In this document: piece after piece, positions 27,692 to 40,300 of the stretch
Layout of the letters: each line of letters starts with the position of its first letter
Numbering within the stretch: the stretch's first letter is position 1
Assembly: GCF_015832195.1 (NCBI RefSeq)
Contig: NC_052018.1
Location: 53,629,666 to 53,693,665 of the forward strand
Reading direction: 5' to 3'
DNA from: Motacilla alba alba
Taxonomy: Eukaryota; Chordata; Aves; Passeriformes; Motacillidae
Length of the DNA: 64,000 bases
Made by a program: the position numbers and the translations under genes
The notes under the pieces: generated by a model
What the model saw: the letters and a program-made list of their open reading frames with translations, nothing else
Database searches by the model: none
What the model was told of the DNA's origin: nothing

Positions 27692-27807
27692 CTGGAGCCA
27701 TAACTTGTTATTCACTGCATCTCTCCCTGTAGCAATGCACTGAAATGTAGCATTCTGGCCTGCATTGACCTCTACATCCCCCAGCCTCAAAAAATGTGGA
27801 GATTTAT
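27692..27807 (-). CDS. PTPRK: PTPRK coding exon, first half of Ig-like domain (116 nt)
   Basis: Seen: a long pyrimidine tract ending CCCCTCTCTACAG precedes 116 nt of open minus-strand frame, followed by the donor GTAAGGCTGA. Two bases complete the split Asp codon from the previous exon. Then 38 codons encode [20 protein letters not shown] followed by [18 protein letters not shown]. Known: this is the N-terminal half of the single Ig-like domain just after the MAM domain. The cysteine in FQC pairs with the cysteine in the next exon, and NAT is an N-glycosylation sequon. [12 protein letters not shown] matches PTPRK as I know it; the paralogues PTPRM, PTPRT and PTPRU differ strongly here. The exon ends on a codon boundary (phase 0). 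Its length matches, as I recall, exon 5 of the family. No stop codon, frameshift or lost splice site is seen. Confidence 0.97.
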
Positions 27808-29621
27808 CTGTAGAGAGGGGAAAAAAATTACAAATAAAAGTCATTATAAAAAAAACAAAGGTGCCAGAAACATTATTATCTCCCTCAACCTCCATGTTTT
27901 AACAATCTTTGGCTAAAAAAGAAACAGAAGAGAGAGTATTATTTGTCTCATCTGTGTTTGAGGAGCGCTTTCAGTTTTTCCCCTTCTCCCCTGGTGATTC
28001 TACTAACTTTATGTTATACGTGTGTTATAATAAAGTCTTTTTAAAATAGAAGCCAAAAGAAGGAGATCAGATGCCAAAATGTCAGCAGCACTTGACAAGA
28101 ATTATCCCAAAGACTTTTGACTGTATGAAATCCATCATACTGAGAAAAACCCAATTAGCAGCATGCTGCTCAAGCAAATAGATACTGCTCTTGTTGTTTG
28201 CAATGCAACTCAGAGCTCTTGTTTCAGAAAACCAAATCATTTGTGGCATTGAATATAGTATTTCAGCAGCTGACAAATCTATTTCCTACACTGAGAGAGG
28301 CTGTAGGAAATCTCAGTGGCGCAACCACCTGAAGGATTTATTGGACCTAAAAAGCCAACAGAAACATTTGAGGAATGGGCACATTACACAGCTCACCCAC
28401 CCTTTTCTCAAGAGCAACTAAAGAAAACAGTAGCTGAACTGTTCTTTCTTTGTGCTTACTAAAAAAACATGACGCACAGGAAAAAACACTAAATTGGAAC
28501 AAACAGGGTTTAAACATCAGTAACAAAAAGAGCTTGTCTGAATACCATAACATACTGGTAATGTGCTAGGATGACTGTACACGAGTGCCTTTTGTTTTGG
28601 CACTTCAAAACAAAACACAAAGAAGAGGAAGAAAATACATATGAAAGCCAGATATTGAATCCAAGCAGAGCTTTGCTGAGTACCGGCATCAGATAGCTGG
28701 GGTGGCTGAAATATTAAAAAGGTAACTCGCTCAAATACCCTGTAAGCTTAGTAGCTCTCAAGAGCTAGGATTTTAAAAGGCTTGGAGTAGAAGAAAACAA
28801 GATGTGAGGTTGCCATTAGAACTTTATTATTTGGCATCATTTTGCAAAGTTGGACCAGGATTTTGTTATGTCCTGGTCTTTTCAGAAAGCAATTAAATTA
28901 TCAGCCATTTGGTACACTGGAATGAAATCATATTTTAGAGAGGGTATGTCTAGGGGAAGATGAGAAGAGTTAAACAGAAAGAAATTGCAAAAAAAAATTT
29001 GATATCAAGCGCCAGAAATGCACAGTAACAATTTCTTCCTCACAACCTTTTATTAGTAGAATATTCTCATTGTCATAACTTGTGTTTGCATGTATGTAAT
29101 TATTCCCCAGGATTAGCAGGGAAAGGCAAACATAAATGCCTGAAGCTTGTCCACAAAAAAATAAACAAAATACAATCTCTCAGTAGTCCAACAGCCAGAA
29201 GCTTTTTTTTTTTTTTTTTAATCTATTTTGTCTGTTTAGAAAGAAGGAGAAAAAAGAAAAGGGGTATAAAATGTGATGAACCTCCTACAAGCATCTGCCA
29301 ATTCAGTTTTCTTTAATCAGTGAGTATATACATTAACATTAAAACCCATTTGGATTATACACACCAACTGTGTATAACTGAAAAGACTTTGAAGAATGCC
29401 CTTTTTTTTTTTTATCCCTGTATAATTTACTTCTGGCAGAAAAAGATTTCACCCAGGTAAATCACTACTGCAATCACATTTCTTCCAGGAAGCTGCAACA
29501 AAAATACTATTGAAAGAACAAAGAATATCACTGACCAAGTGATGAAAACTGAGCAGTCCACAGCAATATCATATATGTCCTGAAAAGACAGAGAAAAATG
29601 CAGCTCTTAATGATTACTTAC
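27808..29621 (-). other. PTPRK: PTPRK short intron between MAM and Ig exons (1.8 kb)
   Basis: Complete intron from donor GTAAGTAATC to the acceptor ending CTCTCTACAG, phase 1. It is much shorter than its neighbours. It contains T runs on the plus strand at 29203-29219 and 29402-29413, which are A runs in the transcript. No transposable element was recognised. The minus-strand open frame that enters the downstream exon from this intron crosses the splice acceptor and is not a real alternative N-terminus as far as I can tell. Confidence 0.9.
29203..29219 (+). repeat. T17 homopolymer
   Basis: Seventeen T residues on plus, which is A17 in the PTPRK transcript, about 400 bases downstream of the MAM-end exon in transcription order. 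One of the few long T runs on plus, against the general trend of A/C-rich tracts on this strand. Confidence 0.85.
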
Positions 29622-29703
29622 CGCAAGGGTAACTCAGGACCTGGATGTCATCAATGGCAATGTAGCCATTTCTTCCATCTGAGACTTCAGCTTCAAATAT
29701 TAC
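29622..29703 (-). CDS. PTPRK: PTPRK coding exon, end of MAM domain (82 nt)
   Basis: Seen: on the minus strand an acceptor ending TTTTGACAG is followed by 82 nt of open frame and a strong donor GTAAGTAATC. It starts on a complete codon and encodes 27 residues plus one base: [20 protein letters not shown], then QVLSYPC. Known: this is the C-terminal strand region of the MAM domain of R2B receptor tyrosine phosphatases, where the IAIDDIQVL segment and the closing cysteine are conserved. The MAM domain works with the Ig domain and first fibronectin repeat in homophilic cell-cell adhesion outside the plasma membrane. The 82-nt length equals, as I recall, exon 4 of the mammalian family members. The last base G joins the next exon to make a GAT (Asp) codon. 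The paralogue call rests mainly on the two following exons. The upstream MAM exon of about 270 nt is not visible in the window. Confidence 0.95.
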
Positions 29704-31409
29704 CTGTCAAAATGAAAGAAAAAATGTTTACAACACTCATTTCTACAGCATTCCCCCAGTGGCAAGCGTGTAGATATAAGACACATTGCCTTTTTCATTT
29801 AGTTGAAGTTCCTACAAGGTTTGACAACTGAATGGAATATTTATTACTCAGTGTGGTGCAGTTCCATACCATTCATATACTTGGCTTGCTTTGGATTTGC
29901 TGCTCATAGCACACCAGAAAAAAAACATGTTTAACTGCACAATGCTTTATCTCAGCTAAATGTGCAAACATGATTCAATTCTCAAAAAATGCCATTACTT
30001 TCAGACAGGTTAGGCATCACAGCACACAAGTGATCAACCAATTTTAAGACAATTTGTTTTCTTCCTGGGGTCACAATATAGTCTCCTGTAACCTTCTGCA
30101 GCACAGTTGCACAGGAAAACACAGAAATAGTGCGTCACTCCCCAGTGGCAACAAAATGAACAGCTGTAGCATGAGATTTATGCAGTAGTCATTAATTTCA
30201 TTCTTCCTTCTTGCAAGGCAGTGATGAAATTCCTATGTATGAAGAAAAAGAAGACACCGTCTTCACATCCAGCATCTTGTCCCACCCCAAACGGGCAGTT
30301 AATAACCAAGAATTGCTTGGTGGTGGTTCAGAGAGTTCCTGAAATTGTGCTTTGACTGCAGAAAGAGGATGCCTGTGGGGAATGTATATTTTGATAGCAT
30401 TGGACTATAATCCTTCTTCCATTTTCTCCAGACATTCTTGCTAAGACTGCACTTCTAGCAATTTTTTTTTCCCTTCTAATTTTATTTGCACCCAAATGGA
30501 ATTTAGTTACAAGAACCACTTCATTCTCTGCCTCTTGCTCCTGCCTTGGCCAACAACAGCATGATGGAAATTAATTTAGTGTCTGGGAGTCCTGCTTTCA
30601 TAGTGTGCCTTGTACATTGACATTTCTGACCAGAGCACTGACAATGTCTACCCACTCTTCAGGCATTTTCAGAGAGCTGGCACTTGTTCCCAGCGAATAT
30701 CAATATAAACATCTTTAATTCTTTAATAATTTGGATCATCATCTTTTTTTTACTTAAATGGTTGCATGGTATGGAAGACAACTCAGTAAGAAAGAAACAT
30801 TATATTTAAAGTCCTTCTGACAGACTGGTTTCTTTACAGCACAATACAGTTCTATAACATACACAAACTCTGAAAGCACATTGTCTCTCAAAGTCTAGTT
30901 AAGAAATTTGCACACCAGTGCTAAGAACTGAACTAAATTTGCACCTCATTCTAACTGGGCTGTTATGAATTCACTTGGAAATAACTTAGATCCAATTCTC
31001 GGGAAAGCTCTGGCTATATAAGTGTGTCCTTCTCCTGTGTGTTGATACCTTCTTACACTGGGAGTCAGAGGACAGAAAGCTACATTTCTTGGGATACTGC
31101 TGGGAATTATTTTACTTAATTTTTTTTTCCCTCTGCTAGATTAATTTTAGTAATCTCCACCCAGCAGGAGTAGGAAGTTATCAGAAAAGGAGAAATCCAC
31201 AGAAAATAGAAAGATAAAAGACATGGAGAACCATGAGAAGAAGAAAAATAACAAAACAAAACAAAACAAACAAAAAAAAAAACCTAAACAGAAAACATGG
31301 AGAAACACGGAAAGACAAGAAGTTTATGAAAAGTTATAAAGGACAAGGTCGACAAGGTAAGAAAAAGAAAATTACAGTGATTAAAAAGACAGATATTAGA
31401 GAGCTGAGA

Positions 31410-31451
31410 TTACATATATATAGTATCATTTTACATATATATAGTATCATT
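31410..31451 (+). repeat. Perfect 21-bp tandem duplication
   Basis: TTACATATATATAGTATCAT plus T is present twice without mismatch (31410-31430, 31431-31451). The TA-rich unit makes slippage a sufficient explanation. Confidence 0.9.
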
Positions 31452-32554
31452 TTTCATATTCATAATTGGTACAAATACTATGAAACTATGAAACATTCAT
31501 AACTATAAATTAAATAAAGCAAAAAGTGTTGCTCAGTTTAAAAAATTATGATGAGGCTTTAATTTGGTAACATCTGTTCACACTTAAAATGGGAAATGGA
31601 AAAAGGGAATTGCACACATAGGTGAAAACTACAGTTCAAAATGCTGACAAGTCAGACAAGAACCTGTATTTTTCTCAAATACACATACTTCTTGAGAAAA
31701 AACAGACTGTTCCGCCATTGCTTTCACCAGAGGGGGTTTATCCTAATAAAACACAAGTCTTTGGGAGTGAATCCTGCACTTCATCTGCCCTGCTATTCAG
31801 TTTACAGTCCTAGAAAGAATATCTTAGACACTTTTGTTTTAGCTGAAAAATAATTCAGATTATCACTCTATTATTAACAGATTAGTTGTCTGTGCAACCA
31901 TAAATGTCCTTCCACTTATTACAATTTAATTGCATGCCCATATAGTGCACTTCTGAGAGATGCTTATTTTCTTTAATGGAGAAGAGAGAGAAACTGTTTC
32001 CAGGGGATGAATTGAGCTGGCACAGAGCAGGGTTATGGAGATAACTATCCTGTCTCATTTGTACTAGAACTGACACAATGAATGAGAATGGGAAGTGCTG
32101 AATATTTCAGGTAATTCAAGTGCTACTCAAGGGAATCACACTTGATCCCAGTTTCAAGATAATAGACAAATCGTCATTTACTTCTCCAAATAAAATTGCA
32201 TATCCTTGTTTATGAAGCACCTACATTCAGGCACCAATTAAGATCCAGGGCAAGAAGTCCCTGAACTGGACACACTCCTTACCTATTTAGCCATTCCTAA
32301 TGTATTTCTTGTCCATACACCGGGCCATTTTCTCCCTAAAACCATGCAAGCTTTTAGTGAACACAGTGCCATTTGGAAAAATCCACGGGTTTACTATTGC
32401 CAGCATTAAGAGACATTTCCACTTGTACGGTTTATAGCAGACTTCATTTAATGACCCAAATCAGTGACAAATTGATCCCAGCCAGCCTTTTGTATTATTC
32501 ACTACTTTGTAAACCTCTAGTATGTATCCCAAATGTAAATGTAAAAGTAATTTC

Positions 32555-33170
32555 GTCTCAAATTTGAAGAGTCCCAGATTGTTCAGCCAATCTCATATAA
32601 AAACCATTCTCTTTTTTTGATTATGCTCATCCTTCTCTCTAAAGCTCTTTCTAACAACAATACATTCTTTGAAGATAGCGAGAGCAGAGCTGGCACACAG
32701 TAATCAAAATATGGGTGAGTCATAATTTATTCAACAGCTTAGCACCATTACCTAATTTATACTGAACTTCTTTAACCATCCTTAACACTTCATTTGCTTC
32801 TTTCAACCATCACTGGGGCTCTATGCTGATATTTTTATGAATCCCACAATTTTGCTGCAGAGTGGCAATGGCAAGCTTCAACTGAGTCCATCATTCTGTG
32901 TGTGAAATTTAGATTTTATGGAGTGTGCATTTTTTATATCTCATTATCAACACTAAAATGTGCCTGTCATTTTATTTCTCAATCACTCTCAGTTGGCGAG
33001 TCCTTCTACAGGATCTCATAATTACATACTGTCCTTGCAATTCCAGTGTAGCTTTTACCTACAAACTTCTGTGTTTGTACTGGTTTTTGGCACTCACTCT
33101 GGTCCCATATGAACATGATGACACAATTCTGTGTCTAAGGAAGTATCTCACAGAACGGCAGCTTGGCTTC
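32555..33170 (-). mobile_element. Ancient CR1/L3-like LINE fragment, antisense on plus
   Basis: Seen on the plus strand: a diverged but collinear series of phrases I associate with the antisense of old amniote CR1 reverse transcriptase and 3' sequence. They include AGAGTCCCAGATTGTTCAGCC (close to its start), a run around CTTCATTTGCTTCTTTCAAC, then GTGCATTTTTTATATCTCAT with TCAACACTAAAATGTGCCTG, and CAATCACTCTCAGTTGGCGA with GTCCTTCTACAGG. Matches are interrupted throughout, so it is old and encodes nothing. Its sense strand is minus, the same as PTPRK. Boundaries are uncertain and it may start as early as 32.2 kb. Confidence 0.6.
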
Positions 33171-33666
33171 ATTATAAGTTTGTGCAGAGGGACATTTGGA
33201 AATCTAACTACATCTAGATTCTGTTAATCACATCACTCTTACCTACCTGTAACTTGTCAGCCTGTAAAGGGCTGCAAGCTGAAAATTAGGTGTATGATGA
33301 GAAGAACAAAATAAAAGTAAATACTGCCTCAGTTAGATAAAAGTGAGTATTAAAAGGTTTTGTTACAACAGAAATGTAGTGTTTCGTTGACAATTTTTTC
33401 CTGCTAGGCTCTAATACATATAATTAAAGAAAGGTGAAGAAGAATTGGAGATGAAAATATAAAAAAGTTTTTAAAAGGAAAAATTTAGATACTGTAATTT
33501 CCATAAAGCATTCAACCTACAACATATTTTTGTTCAGGCATAGTAGGGCTTCTACTAGCTGGGTTATCTGAAATCCATCTTTATATGGATGAATTCTAGT
33601 GCTTGGTGGAAAGGTGTACTAGAGAGCTGTGTGCAGACAGAAGTTAACACATCTGTGATAAACCAC

Positions 33667-33807
33667 AGGAAAAAAAATACAGCACAAAAAAAAACTCAAA
33701 AAAACCTCCCAAAAAAACCAAAAAACCTGAAAAACAAACTACAAAAACAAAACAAAAACAAAACAAACAAAAAAACCACCAACCAAACTTCAAACCAAAA
33801 GAAGCAG
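33667..33807 (+). repeat. A/C-rich low-complexity tract
   Basis: Degenerate (A)nC and AACAAAAC units over about 140 bases, T/G-rich in the PTPRK transcript. The lysine/asparagine-rich open frame across it is a composition artefact. Confidence 0.85.
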
Positions 33808-35787
33808 TGAAGTTATACCAACTAACTTCACCAGATGTGTTATATTAACCTCATCAGATATAAAATTTCAGTCTTTCATAGGAATATAAAAAGAAAACTT
33901 TAAATGTTTTTTTCCTACTTCATACACACCACTTTTTCATTAATTTTCAGTTTTATAACAGCACAGTAAGGTATTCCAGATATACTCATACTTACTACTT
34001 GCAGTAGAATTGATAAAGGTTAAATAGTACATAGAAGAAAGGTTTTTTTTTGCAGTAAAATAATTCTCTGCAGATGAAATGCCATGCAGAGCAAGACCAA
34101 TTATATATAAAACAGTAACAAATCCTATTCACTGACAAGTTTCTAGCCCTATTCATTGCTTTCACAGTGTTAAAGGCATTTTGAAACACTGAATCAAAGG
34201 TTTTAATTACCAAGAAACTAAAAATTAATATAAACATCAAAACAGTGTCATGTTACAAAAGAAACGCTTAATGGAAGCTAGCTGAAAGGGACAGCTAAAG
34301 AAATTTTATTTAACATACAAAAATTTTGTTGAGATAATAAAAAGCATTTCCCTTGTGAAAGTTACAATTTTGCTGAACTAATTTAGAAATCATGAAAACA
34401 TAATTAATTCCACTTGAATGCTCAAGTAATGCTTAGAGGCAGCCTTTGCAGCTGACACGACCCAAGAGAACTTTAGCACAGCAAATCAAACACTTGGGTG
34501 AAAACTTTGGAATCTCAAGTCTGCCAAACCAGCTAACACCCAATTACTTATCTTTTCCTCAATAACATACCTCCTGACATTGGAAACCAAAGGAGTTAAG
34601 GCTTTTGACCCTCTCAGAGTCACCTACAAGGAACCATGACATTCACAACTCCTCTCATCCCTAAAGTTACATTCAAGTTTCACTTGACATCAGGAAATCT
34701 GTACTCTAAGATTCATCTCAGTTTGTGCTCTCTGATGAAGAATCACACACAAAAAACATGCCTTCAAAAGGTCCTAAAGGGTGATCTTTTAAAAAAAATT
34801 TTAGTGGTAAGTGACCTAACTATCTATTTAATCCCTGAGGAAAAAACAAAAAACAAACAAAAAACAAAGCCACACCACAAGTGTAAAATCATCTTTTTAT
34901 GTGAAAGCAAGAACTGTAGGTTAGGTTTTGTTGAGCTAAGCAATTCAAACATGATGAGAGTTAATAACAATATTTTACTTCCACAAAAAAAGATACATGT
35001 TCCAGCAAAACAGATAATTAATATGAAGCATAATAAGCATTTGGAAGGACCTGTATGACAATTGCCTGATGGCAGGAAAAGCTAGCAATTAGACTCAGTG
35101 ACCCTGGAAACCACTGTGTTAGTAACACAGTGAACACCAGAAAGAAAAAAAAAATCACATCTCTGCACTTATCTTTGCTTACTTCTCTCAAGTGGCTTAT
35201 GCCAAATGTTTCTAGACTCCTCCTAGAAAATGTCTGGATGAGGCAGCACACATGGATGAGTTACAGCTACTCTGGCTTTGGAGCAGTAGTAGTCTATCAT
35301 GTGGGAATACTTACAGTTTTGTAAAATCCCACCCTGCTCTGGACTGACTGAAGAACTTGAAGAAAAAACATCCTAACATAGCCCAAAAACACCAGATCAT
35401 CAAAAACCAAAACATTTGTTTAAAGGTGAAAGCTCTTACATGATTGAGATTTTAAAATAACAGTAACGCCATGTACAAAGGCATGACTCTTAACCATGGG
35501 CAGCATGTAAAATCATGATATTTAAAGGCTAAAACTGGGAGAGTAGCATTAAGAGACAAGTTAAGAATCCATACAAAATACTCAGTGCTTTGCTTATTTT
35601 CACAAAGACTAAAAGCTTAAGGAAACTCTTCCCAGTAGCACAGAAGCAGTCCTCCGGAACATGGGTAGCTACCTGAAAATGCAGCAATACAAGCCTGGAA
35701 CAATGCCACTTCTCCAAACTTAGAATAGAGGTCAGTCCTTTTTGACTTCCAATGACCTTTGGGAATTCCCTATCATGTGGAAAAATT

Positions 35788-35846
35788 TTGAGCAGGACTT
35801 GATAACCCACAGAGGTGCCTTTCAACTTTGACCATCCTGATTTTTT
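35788..35846 (+). mobile_element. Degraded CR1 3' tail
   Basis: The stretch GAGCAGGACTTGATAACCCA followed by CAGAGGTGCCTTTCAACTTT and GACCATCCTGATTTTTT follows the order of a bird CR1 terminus (gagcagg, pyrimidine-rich gcctttcaac, then catcctga). Only about 60 bases are convincing. Sequence before 35788 may belong to the same insertion but is too diverged for me to say. Confidence 0.6.
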
Positions 35847-37232
35847 GAAACTGTTGTCCTACAAAATACTTTTATTTCACTTACATTAAACAGAAGGGCT
35901 TAGGTTTAAGCTCAGTTTTGACTATGTATCTTCCAGATACTCACTATGGGTTGGATGGAATATAATCCTTTTCTCTGTAGAAAGTGTTAATTGAAATGTT
36001 TCATGTATGCATTTTACAACTTATAATATTTACTAGATGTATTCTGCCAGAATGCTGGCTACCAACTAACACCTGCCTGTTGTATGATGATTCCTGCCTA
36101 TGAATCATTTGTGGGATGATGGAAGGACTATTTGAACAAGTCAGCTGGAAAGGTTTGCTATCCCCTTCCCCTAATAACCTAGTAAAAATATACTATCATC
36201 CATCAACAAGGTTTTGAGCTGTAAAAGGTTCTCCAGCAATCATTTTTAGCCACAGAGAAGCAGAGACACATTCAAGGGACAATGCAATGTACTTGCAACA
36301 GCCTTGCCCTACCCGTGGTACTTGTAGGGTGAGCTCACAGATACTTCACTGACAAATGCTGACATATGAATAAGGAAGTTTTTCATAATGCAAAGCCCAA
36401 AATCTATTGCGTTAATTCCCATATTTTCATGTGAGAATCCAAGCCTAAATGATCATGCTGCCCTGGACTACGGAGCTGACTCCATAAATTATTTTGTATG
36501 CTTTTTTGATACTTTCTTCTTTCTTTTTTTTCCATCTCAAAGCTTTTCTGTGTTTTGTTTTAATGGACCAGAAGTTTAAGAGGGTAGTCATTACAGGATT
36601 TTTAGTGATGACAGTTTATCAGCAGTAACTAGAGACCCAGTAAATCCACATATTTATCAAGGATAATCATAGGGCCCTAACTTACAGGTAAAACAATTGC
36701 ATGGAAAAGGCAACGCAAGCAAGTTCTCCAGAAGCACATTACTGCAAAGAAATCAAGTATAAAATGGCTTTTGTCACAGTGAAGCAAAGGAATGCAAGCT
36801 AAACTTTGTTAACCATTATTTATTGCTCCACAGTAGCTTTGAACAAATCAGTTTGACAGGCTGCACCTTTAATGTAAGCAGAAAAATTTCCACATAGGGT
36901 TAGAATAGAAGAACAACCCCAAGCCACGCCTAATAACTGATTCAACTCCTCTATTTTTTATTCCTACTACAACTGAAAGAAATTAATTCCTCATGGTTGG
37001 TAAAGCGACAGCAAAGCCTACAAAATTCATATTTGTCAATAAAAAAGCAGAAGAACCAGGTGGTTTTCAAGAGCATGATACATTGAAATTGAGACTCTGA
37101 AGAAGAAAGAGCTTTAAGTTTTGCCTCTGTCTTCATAAACTGATAGACCTTTAAAAACAAAACCAAAATGCATCTCCACAGAGACACAATGGTATCCACA
37201 GCTTTTCACTCTAAAATTTAATTTTTTAAAGT

Positions 37233-37315
37233 AAAAAAAAAAAAAAAAGAAGCAAAAGACAAAAACTAAACACAAAACCAAAAACCACCCCACAAACCCC
37301 AAACAAACAAAATTA
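37233..37315 (+). repeat. A16 run and A/C-rich tract
   Basis: Sixteen A residues (37233-37248) followed by AAAACC- and CAAAC-type repeats. No attached retroposon body was recognised. Confidence 0.8.
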
Positions 37316-40300
37316 ACTGAATTTTTCAAAATATATTAACTGACATCCTTGTACATGCCATATCTAGGGTGTACACTTGGGACCAGGTTTTGGTGATTTT
37401 GCCTTCACATAGACTACCTAGAGAGCTACAAAGAGAAAGACCTTGAAAAGGTCTGTAAATACACCAGATATGCCAGGCCTGCAGATACTAAGATGTAATT
37501 TCAATGAGTCTTTCTGAATATTATCTTCCTCCTTCTGAAAACATTAGACCAGGAACATTGAAACCATTTAAACTGTCACTACTACTTGGTTATACATAAT
37601 ATCACATGCCTTGCTTAATGAAATCAGACAAGTCAGATTAATTCCCTAATTTTCTACTTAGAGCAGAAACCTGCATTTGAGATTGTGACAGTGAAATATT
37701 TATTTTTCAGGGCAGTAAAGGTAGTAAAAAAGGTAGTAAAGAAGATGAAGCAGCAAAAGTAACAGCTGTGAAATCTGTCTGTGATGTTAAGTAGATAAAC
37801 ATCAGTCAGGAATGATACCAGATCTACATTTCCCCACCACTGGCAATGACCAATATGTTAAATTAACTCAGAAGGGATTCTCCAGGTATATTTTTCTCTG
37901 ATATTTTTAGAGCTTTTAGGCATTATATCATTAACATGAAAAAATTAAATACAGAATCATTGTAGTTTCTTCAATTTATTTGGAATAGAAAGCTAAAGGT
38001 ATTCAGCTTGTATTCTCAGTTTGGTGGGAGAAGTATGAAGGAGCTACATACTATCAATGAGTTCAACAAATGAAACTGGATCAGAGCAGAGAAGACAAGT
38101 TACTGACAAGTCAAGTCAGGCACATCACACAAAGATAAAAATTAACCAGACAGAGACTTGGGGCAAAGAATATCCTCTGCCCCCCTTAAAACCCTTAACT
38201 TCAATATATCCACTAAAGTCTTATTAGTTGCTTTCCTTTCCACCTTCCCTCTACTATCAATCTGCAAAGACATCTGACACTTCAACTAGCCTTTGAACAA
38301 ACAAGCTAAACTGAAAAGTCAAACAAAGGAATGATGAATCCTAAATTCAAGAGAAAAGGGTCTCTCTGTTCTCAAAACAAATCCATTTCATATTTTTTAA
38401 GTGCTGAAGATTAATACTGAGCAGACCTTCTTTGTTTCTTCTATAGGTGTACCACGCAAGCTATTTCAGCAATTTTGCCTACAAAAATGAGTAATGTTTC
38501 TGGTCTCTGGTATTGCACTTGAATGTATCATTTTCCTCCACAGAAAAAGGAAGGCAAAAACACTTACCAAATTAATATTGTTTCCTGAAAGAGAGAAATA
38601 ACCAAAAATCATTCATAATCACATTCTTTGAACTTTTTCAGGATAATGCACCTACTTGTTGTTTTTTTTTCTTTAATTGTTCAGAAAAAATAGCTGTGAA
38701 CCACCAAGCAATTACTATTCTTGAAACAGCTTAGGTTTTATAATGAGCAGAGCAAACTTACCATAGCTTCTTTTAATTTGAAACACATATTTTTAACATG
38801 CCTATAAAATAATTTTCTAACAGATGGATTATTAAATGCAGAAAAAGACTGCATAGATAAGTACTAACCTTTCACCTCATAAAATTACAATTCTTATCTA
38901 CAATGAGCAGATAAGAGAGAAGGACATCCTTACCAGTAACCTTCAGATAGGTTAAGATAAATTTAAAGCTGAAGACAAACACATTTTAGAATCTCTGCTC
39001 TCAAGGTTCATTGTTCATTATTGTAAGCCATTGTAAGTTATTAAAGATTGTGCCACTGGCTATTAAAGGAAAGTCATAACCTATATTTAAACTGCCCTTT
39101 TTTCCACTGAGGGGGCAGGGACATTATCCCACCAGTGGATCCAGTTGATATCTGTATCACAGCACTCTGCATTATGTTTAACACAGTGCTTTTCACTTAC
39201 ACGACATTTTATAAAAGATGACAAAAGCAATTCTTAAGTGGGAGTAAATTAGGGTTTGCGATTGGAACGATGATTTCTCTCCTCACCAGATTGAGGCTTC
39301 TGCAGTCACAGACAATTATCATCAATTTCAGTTCACAAAGGTTTGCAGAACACCACAGGCCACAAGAAATTCCCAGCATTAAAACACAGCTTTAACAACC
39401 ACAGACAAATACCAGGAAAAAGCCAAGAGTAAATGGCACCACCACAATAAATACTGAAAAGGCACTGCCAGTATCTGTCACAAATTCACTTTTGTTTCTG
39501 ACTAGAAAGTCCATGTAGATTTAAATTAGCAAAGTTCACCATAGAATATACATTTACTTTATGCTCACATTTTAAATACATGTGCAATATTATTTATTTT
39601 CACAATTCTAAAGATGAGCTACAAGGATTATTCAAAATCCATCTCTGTGTTAAAAACTACAGGCCTTGATCTGTTTACACTACTTCTTTTGGATATCAAT
39701 TCTCAAAAATCTTTTCAATAAAACCACAATCCTAAATGCAGCACAAGGTTCAACTATACATACAACATATATATACATGTATCTATAACATCTGATTATA
39801 TATACATAATGTCCAAATGAGATACTAGAGAAACTAGAGAAGAACAAGCCATCCACTTATAGCATATTAAAATATTTCTGCATTTAGTGATTGATATAGA
39901 GATGTGTGCATGAATGTGCTTCCATGTTCCAATAGATACTTTGAATTTGGACAAGGTATTGATTACACACAATGAATATTATGCCATTTTTAATTAGCAA
40001 CATTTTCATATATTTTGTATACGTTCCACTGATTCACATAGAGTTACCATAAAGTTACACAAAGTTTCTGCTTTCCCTTGTGTAAAACAGACCCAGAACT
40101 TTGCCATGTAACTTTTATGTTCTCCTTCCCACATCTCCTGGCAGCTTTGAACTAAAGAATACTGATTGCAATGTGTAATACCTGCACTTGACATACAACA
40201 CTGAGTAAGCTCGTCTAAATTCTGTAAAAGAAACACTCCCTTAAGTCAAAGGTAACTTGTACAACACTACCAAAACAAACATGGAGATCCTAAAACAACT

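Noticed and set aside
27659..27895. Minus-strand open frame starting in the intron and reading into the Ig exon
   Set aside because: It crosses a strong acceptor (polypyrimidine tract plus CAG at 27808-27810). The residues before the Ig sequence are intron translation, so it is not an alternative start.
34636..35058. 140-codon plus-strand open frame
   Set aside because: AT-rich, Lys/Asn-rich, with no domain; it runs through an A/C-rich low-complexity stretch.
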